64,000 nucleotides of DNA from Diphasiastrum complanatum. Lineage: Eukaryota > Streptophyta > Lycopodiopsida > Lycopodiales > Lycopodiaceae. Below, one piece after another: positions 13,081-23,823 of the stretch. The position numbers and the translations under genes were made by a program. The notes below the pieces were generated by a model that was not told where the DNA came from, made no database searches, and saw nothing but the letters and a program-made list of their open reading frames with translations. Numbering within the stretch: position 1 is the stretch's first letter; each line of letters begins with the position of its first letter. The stretch is from assembly GCA_029204225.1 (NCBI GenBank), contig CM055110.1:48394921-48458920 (forward strand), written 5' to 3'.

Positions 13081-15540
13081 TCTTTATGAAGTTGAAATCT
13101 ATTAATAATTTCCAGGAACTTCATATACTTGTTGTTATTGACACTTTGATCAGGAAGTGGAGGGCCTTTGTGGAGGAAGAACCTGTCGTATGGGACGCAG
13201 GTGATTCCAAAGTAAAGATCTAAAACTAGTTGGATCAGTTGAACATAGTATGGCCAAAAATCTTTGTGATGCCAAAAAACTATCGATCATAAAACGGGTG
13301 TTTTGTCATAAATTTAAGATATTGGTCATGACCCCTTTTTGGATATCTCAAATTTACAAAATTGGAAACCCGGCAAGCTATTTTTTTTATAAAAGATATA
13401 TTAGTGAATTTCTTAACACATTAATTAAACCGATTTTTTGTGATTCCTTGGAAGGTAATTTTGATTACCCATTGACCATGGACAATGTCACAAAAATGGC
13501 TAATAAAACCATTTTCTAAGATTGTTTTCTCTATTTGAACCTTCAAGAAATCCTTTTCTGATTTATGGGTCAATTCTCAGGGTTGGTTACGAAGAAGATC
13601 TTTGGGTACATTATTGGTATTTACTTACAGTGATGCAACACCCCTATTTTGACTTACAAAGATTTTCTCGGGTTTAGGGCAAATTTCGATTGATATGCAC
13701 CCCTTGGAAACTCATGATGTATCCTCTTAAAAAGAGGAAGAAGTAGGAAGAAAAGAGAGTTATCAAGGAAAAACATCTGTCAGAGATTCCAGGAGGAATT
13801 TGTTATATAGATGATGGACTTGTCTCTATATTCAGAAATGATAGGATATTTAGATATTACAGAAATCCTTTATGGATTATAGTAGATATCTGGTTTGAAA
13901 ATTTTAGGGGGGGTGGGGGGGGGAGAATTAGAAAGTGCTCTTGCGGTAGAAAAGTGACTGATTACAAGTCCGATTGATTTGTGCCAGAACTAGGGAATTC
14001 TATTGCAAGAAGGGAGTTTGTTGAAACATGTTCCTTGCTGGAAGCAGTCAACTTGATCTTAGTATGGACTGAGATCTGTGGGTTATGCAAGGTATGAAAT
14101 TCATGCTAACTATATATTCTTTTGAGTAAATCTCCGGGTGAGATCTTGGATGTGAAACAACACTCTTTGAGAAATATTCTCTCTTAGAGGATAACCAAGT
14201 TACAGGATTCTCAAAAATGAAAGTGTTATGTACTGATTGATCAGGAGTTATCTGTAGAGATATGCTATGTAGTGAATCTTTGTGGGATCATTAAACTTTG
14301 TACAAACTTTTAATCATGTGGATCTACAAAGTATTCCATGAACTAAGTTAATTTCATGCATAAGCTGTTGGTACATAGGCATATTGATGAGAATTGTCTT
14401 TGAGACAACTTCTCGCTGGGTTATAGTAATTTCTTCATTGAGAATTGCTTATCGACCTAGGATTGATTTAGAATCATATTAAATGAGGTGTTTTGGTACC
14501 ACACCTAAACATTTAAATATTTTCTAAATCTGATACAGCTAACCAAGTCAGAAGTGTTACTTCTGAGTTAGTTGTTGGAAATCAACAATATAATCTTACT
14601 CATGGATATTATTTTTGAGATGTATTGCTTATAAGTCACAATGTTTATGAGTCATTTTGGATTCATTTACAGATGGGTGTGCATAGAATACACGAGAACT
14701 TGTGGGCCTTATCTTTTACCATTTGGAAAAGATGGAATACTATCTCGGAAGACTTAGGAGAGTTGGATAGTTGTTGACCAAAAGTTAGAGCTTCATGTAA
14801 TGAAGTTCTGATGAATCTTAAGTTATTCTAGATTAGACCTAAGAGAAAAATCTAGATGTATTCTAGATTGGGACCCTAACTTTGGAATGACACTTTGTGC
14901 CATGGCTAAAGTAAGGGCATTTTTTGGATTACAATCCAATATAGACACTTTCAAGAACAACTCATGTGTCTTTTAAGAATTCTGATGCACTCTAATGATA
15001 TGGCATGATTTTGAGAATCTAGAGAGTTGAGATTGGTGAATCATAACTCAGATTCTAGGATATACCTAATCCATAGGAGAGGATTGTGTTCATTATCCCG
15101 GATGAATAAACATGATAGTGGAATTTTGGTTCGACTGATCATCTAACCAATTTGACTATGTTTATTTGGATAAAGACCAAGTAATTACAGAGTATCTGTT
15201 TTGGTTTTATGGATTACCCAAGTGACATTATGAACATTCACGATTCGAAGTTCACTGGTCACTTTTGAACGACCGTATTCGCTAAACTATGATGACTCTG
15301 AGCTTGAGCATTGGAGGTTACCTTTGTGATGTTATCATATTTTTTAATTGAGTATAGGACAAAAATCCGATGAATTATGATTGACGAATCATAGTTCAGA
15401 TTCTAGTTATACTTGATCAATTAAAAGAAGGATTACCTACGTGATCAGAAGATTAGATAAGATATGTATTTATATTTTGATAGCAAACTCCTCGAAGAGG
15501 AAGTTATCCTTGATGGAGACTGAGTTATAGTAAGCATTTG
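13081..15540 (+). other. Decayed interior of the gypsy element, no readable gene
   Basis: No gag, protease or RT motif survives. 13140-13375 is related to 18310-18545 (shared words such as AAGTGGAGGGCC/AAGTGGATGGTC and GATCTAAAACTA), so this interior sequence also occurs outside the element. A G-rich run at 13909-13923 resembles a second polypurine tract and may mark an older nested insertion. Confidence 0.5.
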
Positions 15541-16129
15541 GCTACCGGTTATGGCCTGTTTATGCTTATGTATGGATTTGAGCCTAGGTCACCCATTGCG
15601 GAGAGACTCGGTAGGTCAAGTTTCAGAAAGTAACGGATTTTCTACATGATATGCAGGAAATGCTACGGATTGCACGTGAAAATGTGTAGAGTGCCCAGGA
15701 TAGGGACCGGCATTATGCAAATCTAAAAAGATCACCGAGAGACTTCCAAGTGGGGGATTGGGTATACTTGAGATTCTCAAAGGATTCTAGTGTAATGCAT
15801 ACTGAAAAGCATTATAAATTGTCTCCTAGATATAGAGGACTATATAAGATCTTGAAAAAGATCACGGATCCTTAGCTTACCAATTGGAACTCCCGGAAGG
15901 ATCTCAAGTGCATCCCATATTTCACGTAATATGTCTCAAGAAGAGTCTACGTGAAGGAGAGCATCTTGGATCTGCAGATCGGTTGGACCTGTCGGAAGAA
16001 TCATCAGGTGTGTCTCGACTTGAACCCAGAAAGATCCTGGATACAAAAACTAAACGATTGAGAAATCGTATAGTTACCAAGAATCTGGTTCATTTTAAGG
16101 GATGCACGGATGATGATGATTCTTGATAA
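15541..16129 (+). pseudogene. pol: Gypsy integrase C-terminal region
   Basis: Plus-strand reading gives FMLMYGFEPRSPIAERLG at about 15570, then a decayed KR-rich helix (AQDRDRHYANLKRSPRDFQV near 15700) with VGDWVYL, then after a frameshift ELPEGSQVHPIFHVICLKKS at 15886 and ILDTKTKRLRNRIVTKNLVH at 16040. The last block resembles the degenerate chromodomain-like tail of plant chromovirus integrases. It ends in a stop at 16124-16126, about 75 bp before the polypurine tract, the normal gypsy spacing. Stops and at least two frameshifts make it non-functional. Confidence 0.8.
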
Positions 16130-16189
16130 CAGGAAGAAAGCTTAAGGAGAATCTTTTCCAGTTTTAAGTTCTGAGAACAGAACTTGAAT

Positions 16190-16202
16190 AAGGGGGGAAG
16201 AA
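16190..16202 (+). other. Polypurine tract of the gypsy element
   Basis: A G6-containing purine run ends immediately before TGTCATGCCC of the 3' LTR, as expected for the plus-strand primer. Confidence 0.75.
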
Positions 16203-16664
16203 TGTCATGCCCGGACCGGTAGACCAACAACCCATAAGTTAATTGTAACTATAAGAGAATTGGGACGCTTATGTGTACATAGTCATAATTAATGGTTGTA
16301 GGCCTAAACACTTGATGGTGGATTAGTATGAGTCTATCAGTGAGTCATTGGAAAACTGGATGACGTGGCCCAGATAGGCTGCAGAGGTGTCCAGTGAGGT
16401 GTCACAGTGCACTACTAGTGGTGCATGGGACTTGGAGGATATAAGTATACCTATTGAGCTCTCATTAGTGTATGCTTGATAGCATGATCGGTAGCAGTAT
16501 GTTGCTGGTATGATGCCTCATTCCTTGACTGTGATTGATCCATAGCTTGGGGGCTAGATCCATTCGATCTAGGTTTGGTTGGGTTGGTTTGTCCACCATC
16601 TGATTCCCTTGTGTTGCTTGTGATTGGCATGCTTAGAATAGGATCCTTGGATTAGGACTTTACT
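16203..16664 (+). repeat. 3' LTR of the gypsy element (462 bp)
   Basis: It is the second copy of 12602-13080, flanked on its right by AGGAC. Substitutions against the 5' copy are about 20 transitions to 2 transversions by eye, the signature of methylated-cytosine decay. Confidence 0.85.
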
Positions 16665-16679
16665 AGGACTATAATGAAT

Positions 16680-16890
16680 CCTATGTTCAGGACATGGACA
16701 TGATAAATCCCCTTGCCACGAGCCTTGTCTTCCTTCTATCAATGCTCCCATCTACTTTATGATTAGTTTGAAAATCCATCTGCAATCAATAACTTTCGTA
16801 TTTTCTAGTAGCTCCATAACAATCCCAGGATTATTTTTTATTAAAGAATGATATTCCCTATCCTTTGCTTCTTTCCAAAGATCTGCATCA
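16680..16890 (-). pseudogene. Ty1/copia RT N-terminal fragment
   Basis: The minus strand from about 16890 reads WKEAKDREYHSLIKNNPGIV, then NTKVIDCRWIFKLIIK and a stop. A little further on comes KTRLVARGFIM. This matches the start of copia RT (EA...E..SL..N.TW, then CKWVFK, then KARLVAKGF). It begins only a dozen bases from the AGGAC duplication, so the gypsy element may have inserted into an already broken copia copy. The continuing RT is not found on the left side of the gypsy element. Confidence 0.75.
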
Positions 16891-16894
16891 GCTG

Positions 16895-18541
16895 ACTTAA
16901 AGCCTTAGTTACTGTAGCAGGTTCCTCCATAAGATAACATATTAATTCATGAATAAATCTTCCTAGCGGTTGTATTGTATTCAACATATTGTTGAAACCA
17001 ATTTAGATGGCTTCATATGTTGTGTTGCTCCAGAATCGAGATACCATAAGTCTTCACTTTGGTTATCTTGATGAATAGCCATAAAGGCATCTTGCTCCAC
17101 TTTTTGAAGGTGTTATTAAGAAGACTATGTGGGGTATCAGAGCCAAAGCTAAGCGATTTTGTCGTTGCGGAAGTGCTCAAGTGGAGGATAAGAATTGGGA
17201 AGGGGATCTTGGTGGCGGGGTCATAAATTCTTGGATTTTTGGAGCAAAAATTTGGTGAGATGGTTCTCGATTCTCTTTCTAAATCACAGTTTTTTCGAGA
17301 GGATTCGGTTGTGAGGTATATGCACTACCAAAGTTTGCAACCGGTTTAATAAATTACACTAAAGACTTCTTTTTTTTCTGTGTAAAAGGCAAATTAAACA
17401 AAGTTCCTATATTGGAGTTGTGATTTCCACTTCTCTCAAAATTTCGACCAATGTCGTTCTGATATAGGAGACCCGAGCGATCGTAATTACTTTACACATT
17501 TGGTAAAGTTGTTTTTTGGAACTTCGTTGAGGCATAAAAACCGTAATAATCAAATCCAAAATCTATTTAGCAAAATTATGATAAATTCATTGCTACATGG
17601 GGAATCGGAAACTGGACATTTATGTCCAAGAGTTTCTCAATTTTTTTGGCCAAAGGTGTCATGACCCCTTTGGAGCATTGTCATTGCTTCATGAAAGGAC
17701 ATTTTTGGACAATCATCCCCGAAACCGATAAATGTAAACCAAAAGAATGAGAGGGAGAAAACAGACTTTTTATTGAACTGGAAGTTGTTGCTCACCAATT
17801 GACCTAAGAGAAAAAAACCAATAAACAATGTTAATCCATGTGTCAATCTAAATCAAATTTGTCTAAAGAGCCGTGAGGCCCGATAGGAAGAACTCCTTCA
17901 AAAATTTGATTTTGACACTAAGCATTTTGAGAAGCATCAATCCTTTTACTTGCACATTGAATTAAAATCAAGCCGTCGATAGAGCAATTCTTAATTGAAG
18001 TATTTTAATCAAATTTGTTCTTACTTGCATTAAGTTCCCACTCATTCTTTCCCACTTCTAAATCTGTCACTCAAGAAATGTTAGGGCCAGATCTACAATC
18101 CTTATGGTGACTAAAGATATTAAGAAAAAGATAAAGAAAAACATGAGTTGGAATTTGTACTTTAAAGTTGAAATTCGGAAGAATTCTTGAGAATTTTGAC
18201 AGTGTCGTTTAATAGGACTCAAAAGTTATATGAGTCATTTGTCAGATCTAGAGATTTTGAAAATTTCTATGAGACAAATATATTCCAATGAAATCAATCA
18301 ATTTTTGGATGATTAGATCAAGAAGTGGATGGTCTTCGTGGAAGAAGAACTTGTCTTATGGGATGCAAGGGATTCAAAAAAGAGATCTAAAACTAACTGG
18401 ATCGAGATAGACCATGGTAAGGTTGTAAATCTTGAATGATGCTAAATATTATTGGCCACAAAAGGGTGTTTTGTCTAAAATTTGAGGTTTTGGTCATGAC
18501 CCCTTCTGAATATCTCAAATTTACAAAACCGGAAACCTTGA
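16895..18541. other. Unassigned stretch with an isolated primer-binding site
   Basis: GGTATCAGAGCC at 17133-17144 is the plant initiator-Met primer-binding sequence of an LTR element on the plus strand, but no gag follows and no LTR pair could be found. 18310-18545 is a diverged copy of 13140-13375 in the gypsy interior. Otherwise no coding signal is visible. Confidence 0.5.
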
Positions 18542-19863
18542 AAGCTGAGCAAGCCATCCTCTTCTCAGGCTCCCCAGGACAAACCCCTTGATAGGACCAA
18601 CCTACCCACCAAGAGGCCTCGCAAGCAACCTGCCCCCATAAGGAGCAAGCCATCCTCTTCTCAGGCTCCCAAAAAGGTCCGATGTATGACCCTCCAAGCT
18701 TCCACATCTGGAGATGATGGAATCGTAAATATTGTAGCTCTTGATACTATGGTAAGTTCAGCCACAAAAATTTCCTTGTAGATACTCTCCTGCCTCCTCC
18801 CGTTAATGTCAAACCTATAGCATATTTAGATTCTGATGATTATTTAAAATTTGAGAAAGATATTTCAGATGCGATAGATAGTATTGGCATGCCAATCCTC
18901 TTCCAAATGAAAGAGATTGGTTTTACTCTTAATTTTAGAATTCTAGATTACTTGCAGATGAAGGATAGAAGGGCCTCTATTAGCGATCCAGTGACTGAGG
19001 CTGGTCTCCCCTTACTGTAATATGATATAGCAAGGGATTCCATGAAAGAATTAGTGGTGCTTCTTAGCATTTTTTTCCTACAAGGCATCAAGGACAACAA
19101 CGACACTTTGTCGCACTGTATCCTTGGTGCTTGCTCACCTGCTGTGAAGTTTTTGTTGATGCCATATCATACCAAGTATGTCTATCTCTTTACTTGTCTA
19201 CTTCTTTACTTGTAATTATTGTATCATTTTTTTATGACATTCTTCATGATTTTTTGCAGTGATCATTGGAGCTTAATTGTAATTTCTGTAAAAATCACAA
19301 ATAATAATATCGTAAATCTTTTTTGTGTAAAGATGAATTCTGCCAGCAACACACATAAGGATATTGACTTGCTGTTGCCGAAGATATGTAAATATTTTCC
19401 AATAGAGAATCCCACGACAAGGAAATGTGAAATTGTGAGCATTGAGGTAATCATTGAACATTTCTGGTGTATTTTTGTTTATCATCATTGTTAAGCATCA
19501 GTACCTTCATCCCATTATTGATCAATTGAATGTATTGTAGACACTCCAGCAAAATGACTCATTTAGCTGTGCGTGGTGTATTCTATACAATGCAAAGTTA
19601 TTTTTCCAGTGGTACAATCTTCAGGAGGATGTTGATATTTCAAAGGTGAGTTATTAGCCCTTTCTATTTTATCTTCATGTAAACTATTGTTTGTTATTAA
19701 TATTCATCTGATACGGTGTTTACTGCAGTTTGCCTCGGTGATTATATTGCTGGTGAAGTGTACAGATTTTGACAGGAGATCATTATTAGTCTATTGGCCA
19801 GGTCAACTGCTGGACCAAAGACTGATGCTGGGCCGTCTAAGCCGGACGATGTTTAGATTTTAA
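18542..19863 (+). pseudogene. Multi-exon gene with Ulp1/C48-peptidase-like domain, damaged
   Basis: The first segment (18542-18751) encodes a basic, Ser/Pro-rich stretch (PTKRPRKQPAPIRSKPSSSQ) that could be a nuclear signal. A second frame runs 18782-19175 with one TAA at 19018-19020. Intron 1 is 19176-19259 (GTATGT...GCAG) and joins AA|T to give Asn before DHWSLIVISVKI. Intron 2 is 19447-19540 and joins to TLQQNDSFSCAWCILYNAKL. Intron 3 is 19646-19728, and the last exon stops at 19861-19863. HW, then QQN...C, is the layout of Ulp1/SENP-type cysteine proteases (His, later Gln and Cys), which cut SUMO or related tags. The catalytic Asp expected about 17 residues after the His is not visible (hydrophobic residues near NLFCVKMNS), and the usual DCG reads SCA. 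Many plant copies are transposon-borne. One stop and a frame break near 18752-18781 argue for a pseudogene. Confidence 0.6.
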
Positions 19864-20207
19864 ATGAGGCTGGGCAATTTGTAAATACCCAAGCTGAATA
19901 GATAGACATATAAACATATAGAAATAGAATTGTAGAGATATAGACATACAAAAACAAAATCATTTGAACAGATGTACAAAATCTCCAAATTCGGGTGATC
20001 TTTTACTGAATACAGATACCAATTTGTACAATTGATTGTATGGATTTTCATTGTTCTTCTACAATGTTAATATCTGTTGGAAGATCCTTGCAGGGTGTTG
20101 TGTTTTCCTGTCTTTTTCGTATCTGCATGAAAGATAAGCAACTTGTTAATTTCTCTATTCTCTAATAAAGTTACATATTTGATCATTGACTGATTTACAA
20201 AATCAGA
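19864..20207. other. Short intergenic stretch between convergent 3' ends
   Basis: It is AT-rich, with no gene. It separates the stop of the Ulp1-like gene from the stop of the minus-strand gene, so both would terminate and be polyadenylated here. Confidence 0.5.
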
Positions 20208-21693
20208 TTAAAATCTTATGAGCTTTCCATTGATAATGGATCTGAAGTGTTCTGGTAGAATTTCATTGTGCATTAAGACCAGCTCTTGTCTGATATAACT
20301 ACAAGTTCCAATTGTAGTTAGCATATCTTCACTGTTGAAAATGTGGACTTCTTTTCGATCTGTGTGATCATTCATTTGAAGGTCTTGATCGAGTGGCATC
20401 CATGTCCCACTTATTCGTTTCCATATCTGGTAACTGAATGTAAGACTAAGCATTTGTCTTGCAATGCAATAACAAAATATCGTAGATGATTTCTTAATTC
20501 TACATTCAATATCTCCAACTACCTTGCATTCCCAACCCACATCCATCAGATCTGAAAGAGTGTCATCTGGCACATCCTTACAAACAAATAATGTTGGTGT
20601 TCTACGAACATTTGCATTTGAAAAAAATCTACAAATACATATAAGGATAGGAACCAACATAATCTATTGACAAAACCAAAAAATTCTGACAATGTGCAAT
20701 CTCTGCAGTTCATCGGGTTGGTGTATTCTGCTGTTAATTGCCCTGTATGTATGCTTACTTTTGGTAAGCACAAATTGTACAAGGGAGCTTAGAAGCCGTC
20801 AAAGAGCGAGAAGTAGAGCACCAGTGCATTGTTTTAGGCATACAAAGGCTTGCCGAGCTTAGTATTGGGATTCTTAGCCTATGCATAAGAACAGACAGGG
20901 TAAAAAGTGAGCAAAATTTGAGAGTTTTGCAGTTGGTACTTGAAAAAGAAAAGGCGACTTTTGATCCAGTGCTAGCTTTCATTGATTTTTTCAAATCTAA
21001 TAGTAATTTGCATCTAAAAGATTCTGACACCATCAGGTGCAAGCCATTCATCACTTCCAAAATGTGGCAGTGGTATATCTTCAGGCTTTCCGAAACCTCC
21101 ATGCGTATTTGGAATGTGCTTGGACTCATAGAAAAATAAACCACTATCTGCGAGCTCCTTAGAAGTTCTTCCTCTGTATTGTAATTTTCCAATATCCAAA
21201 TGAATCACATCCAATATACCTACTAGGGATTGTGTTGGCTCCCATTTGCTTATGCTGGATGGATATAAATCTGCAAGAAGGCAATACATATATGGTAACT
21301 GATATGATTTCAACAAGTTTCAAAAGCATGAATGTTATAATATAGATCCCAAATTTTTTTAAACTTACGGTTACATTTTTGGTGATCATGAATATTGGAA
21401 TCTTGAAGATACAACTCCGAATGCATATAGACATGTTGAACCAAGACTTTGGAGATTGATTGCCCTCCTAGAGAAGTCCTAAAACCAAGGATCTTTGCTT
21501 TCCAATATGATTTGAATGTCATCTTTGCTTTCTTTTTTGGTCTAAACATGCCTTTTGAGGATGGATGCAGTAGAACCCATGAGTTTTTGATATATCTTGT
21601 TGGTTTCCAAAATCCGGCATCATCCTTCTCATTGTGAAGAATCACTGATTCAATTTTAGATCTTGGTCTCCTGGCCATACCGATTGCTTCCAA
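20208..21693 (-). pseudogene. Multi-exon gene of unknown family, convergent with the Ulp1-like gene
   Basis: Exon 1 (21693-21369) starts MEAIGMARRPRSKIE and ends at a GTAAGT donor. The intron 21368-21271 is 98 bp with a TTGCAG acceptor and restores the frame through a split His codon into exon 2 (21270-21013), which contains YPSSISKWEPTQSLVGILDV and FGKPEDIPLPHFGSDEWLAP. A further exon-like block near 20750-20865 (NPNTKLGKPLYA...ALVLYFSLFDGF) holds two stops. The last exon, 20628-20208 after a TTTGTAG acceptor, contains PTLFVCKDVPDDTLSDLMDV and GWECKVVGDIECRIKKSS and ends in TAA. I do not recognise the protein. Exon 1 is basic and aromatic (KPKKKAK-like), perhaps DNA-binding. Two in-frame stops suggest that it is dead. 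Confidence 0.5.
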
Positions 21694-21989
21694 AGTTTAG
21701 CACCAAATTCTCAAATGCCAAATTGACTCAATGTTATATGATACTTATTCAATGTGAATGGATAACTGGACCACAGTAACAACATGTGGTAACTATGCTT
21801 ACTGTCTAACTGTGATGCATGTCACCAATTCCTATGCATGTGATGACTTACTGTTGGCAAACCTGTGTAGTTTGAAATTTATGAACATATTAGCTAGTGT
21901 GGTTAAATAATTAACTAGAGACAATGTCGTCGGGGGCCAGTTTCTACCCCACTTATTATTTGAAGGGAACCTTTTTTTATTCACTAACT
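21694..21989. other. Unassigned stretch upstream of the minus-strand gene
   Basis: No coding signal; it would hold the promoter of the gene starting at 21693, but no defensible motif is visible. Confidence 0.35.
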
Positions 21990-22600
21990 TGACTACTAGG
22001 CCTTGTGACATGTAATTCTCACAAAAAGGGGGAAAATTCTTATACTAACTTCTAACTAATCAAATAACTATCTGATCCTTGGGTTGGACTTCACACGTAG
22101 AGTGCCAAATCTCTCTCACTTATCAACTAGGGTTAGGATTTCCTTGGGATCCGCAGACCCTCCAATAGTATCCCTTACCAAAACTGGTGGCGGTCACACA
22201 ACATCTCGCGACATTTATTATTTGGGGCTCTTATTTGTCTCACATCAGACTTTTATTAAGTGATATTGGACTTTCTCCATAGGCACGGCTCATTGAAATC
22301 TCTGTCATGTGGATAAACACACTTATTGGCCCCGGACATCCAATTGGAAGCTGTCCATGTAATGAATTGACGTTTCAATGAACCTCCTAGCATAGCCAAC
22401 CTAGCTATTGGTAGCTAATCTTGCACCTTGTCTATCGCCATCAGAAGATTTGGATCAAAATCAAGCGCTTGCAAATAGTCGTATCCCATCTGCAATTGAC
22501 AAATGCAAATGTGGACAAGTCTTTTGCAAATATCGCAAACTACCTAATTGTTGGATCTAGAGATGACAAGGTACTTGTGGGCATACGCTTGTAGTGCTCA
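21990..22600 (+). repeat. Element X, left copy of an inverted repeat pair
   Basis: This sequence recurs in reverse orientation at 25160-25735 at roughly 80 percent identity by eye. Shared landmarks include GGTGGCGGTC, TTTATTATTTGGGGCT, GTGATATTGGACTTTCTCCAT and AAGTCTTTTGCAA.TATCGCA. It looks like LTR or untranslated sequence of a retroelement. The two copies bracket about 2.6 kb containing a broken ORF and a gypsy integrase end. Confidence 0.75.
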
Positions 22601-22715
22601 TTGGAAATCCACAAAAATGTTCCAATTGAACATCTAGTAGATTATAGTCCAATTCGGTATATGGATGATCTCGTCCTAAGAGACATGACACTCTGCTATT
22701 GGTGTGTGGAGCAGA

Positions 22716-23823
22716 TTATTCTTCTTCCATAGTATCATCCAACTCCTTCAGAACGCTGAAATTTTCTAGTTGTGCAATATCCAATTGGCCTTGCAAGAGA
22801 GGAATTTGTTGTCTGGCATCTTGGACGGCCTTGTCGACTTGTCCTTGAGTGTCTTCCAATGCTTTTTGGAGTTTGGCCACATAGTCTTCGAGTGTCCCTT
22901 CATTTTATTGGTTGAGGATGGCCACTAATTGAAGTTCAGAGCGGCTAGCAGCTAGGAGAGGTTACACAACTGGATATGGTTGCTGAGTACGTCGACGGGC
23001 CGTGGGAGGTGATTTGGGTGAAATGATCTCACTAATACACATCGTCGACTCTGAGATGTGGTTTTCAGGTGAGAGGATTCGGCTGGTGCCAGTTCATAGA
23101 TTGCTAACACGGAATCAACCTTGAATCCACACACCTTTCTCTCCAAATAGGACGCGAACAAGGACGAAATAAGAGAGCTAACAATGAACTTCTTTTTAGT
23201 ATTAGACTTTATAGCTCTCTTAAACTCTCCATAATCGACTTGTACCAGTCATATGGTTGGACAGTCCTCTTATCCAACTCATAATATGATTCAACCAAGC
23301 GATGGAGGATCTGTGAGGAAATCCTCTCCTTCCGTAGGTTGTCAACCATCACAAAATTGTTCAGGAGCTAGGTAGTTGTCTAAAGCAATGGGTCACGAAT
23401 GGCTTCCAGAAGATAGCCATCATTTGTATGGTATTGGGCCATTCGGGTGTCTATAAAAGGCTTGATGACTATATTGGATTGTTTGTGCGATGGGACAGCA
23501 GGTCGAGGGCCAGAAACAATTCCTATGGCTGTAAGGGCGGCCTCCTATACTTGCATCTTGTGCACTACTCCTTGGAAGGTAATGTAAAACTTGGCTTTGG
23601 CCTCATCCTACATGCCAAAAGCCATACTTATGAGCTCCATATTGATTTTGTTTGAGAATGAAATGGCATAAATGCCCATCACTTTGAGCAGAGCCTCAGT
23701 GAAGGTTAACCGCTTAGCCACTTGGCCACTATTAGGCAAGTCCATGATGTCCGTTGAGGTTGGAATATCACGCAAGACAATGGATTTGGGCGAAGCATAT
23801 GTATCAAAATCAGTAGAAGACAT
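22716..23823 (-). pseudogene. Broken ORF of about 370 codons with C-terminal coiled coil, retroelement-type
   Basis: From the ATG at 23821-23823 (MSSTDFDTYASPKSIVLRDI) the minus strand stays in one frame down to the region near 23000, interrupted mainly by TAG codons (for example at 23612-23614, just after the MAFGM segment) and one TAA. Most of these are one transition from CAG or CAA. After a frameshift the last 60 codons form a clean coiled coil (TLEDYVAKLQKALEDTQGQV, ending DTMEEE and TAA at 22716-22718). The build, a globular N-terminal part followed by a Gln/Glu/Lys coiled coil, parallels the ORF at 1236-2959, though the sequences are not clearly alike. It could be gag or an extra ORF of the gypsy element whose integrase end lies at 24760. 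I cannot assign a function. Confidence 0.45.

Larger units (their letters stand above)
12597..16669 (+). mobile_element. Ty3/gypsy element with two LTRs and AGGAC target duplication
   Basis: LTRs at 12602-13080 and 16203-16664 both start TGTCATGCCC and both end GGACTTTACT. AGGAC stands directly before the first (12597-12601) and directly after the second (16665-16669), a 5-bp target site duplication. A purine-rich tract AAGGGGGGAAGAA precedes the 3' LTR, fixing plus orientation. The ends are TG...CT rather than TG...CA, which is unusual. The interior is only 3.1 kb, and the only pol sequence I can read is the integrase C-terminus, so gag and most of pol have been lost. About 22 substitutions separate some 400 alignable LTR bases, nearly all transitions. 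Confidence 0.85.

Noticed and set aside
18393-18707. 104-codon minus-strand frame
   Set aside because: The plus strand here reads a basic Pro/Ser exon that leads into the Ulp1-like gene; the minus frame is its shadow.
20755-21192. 145-codon minus-strand frame in the unknown gene
   Set aside because: It conflicts with exon 2, which is joined in phase by a clean intron and has better composition.
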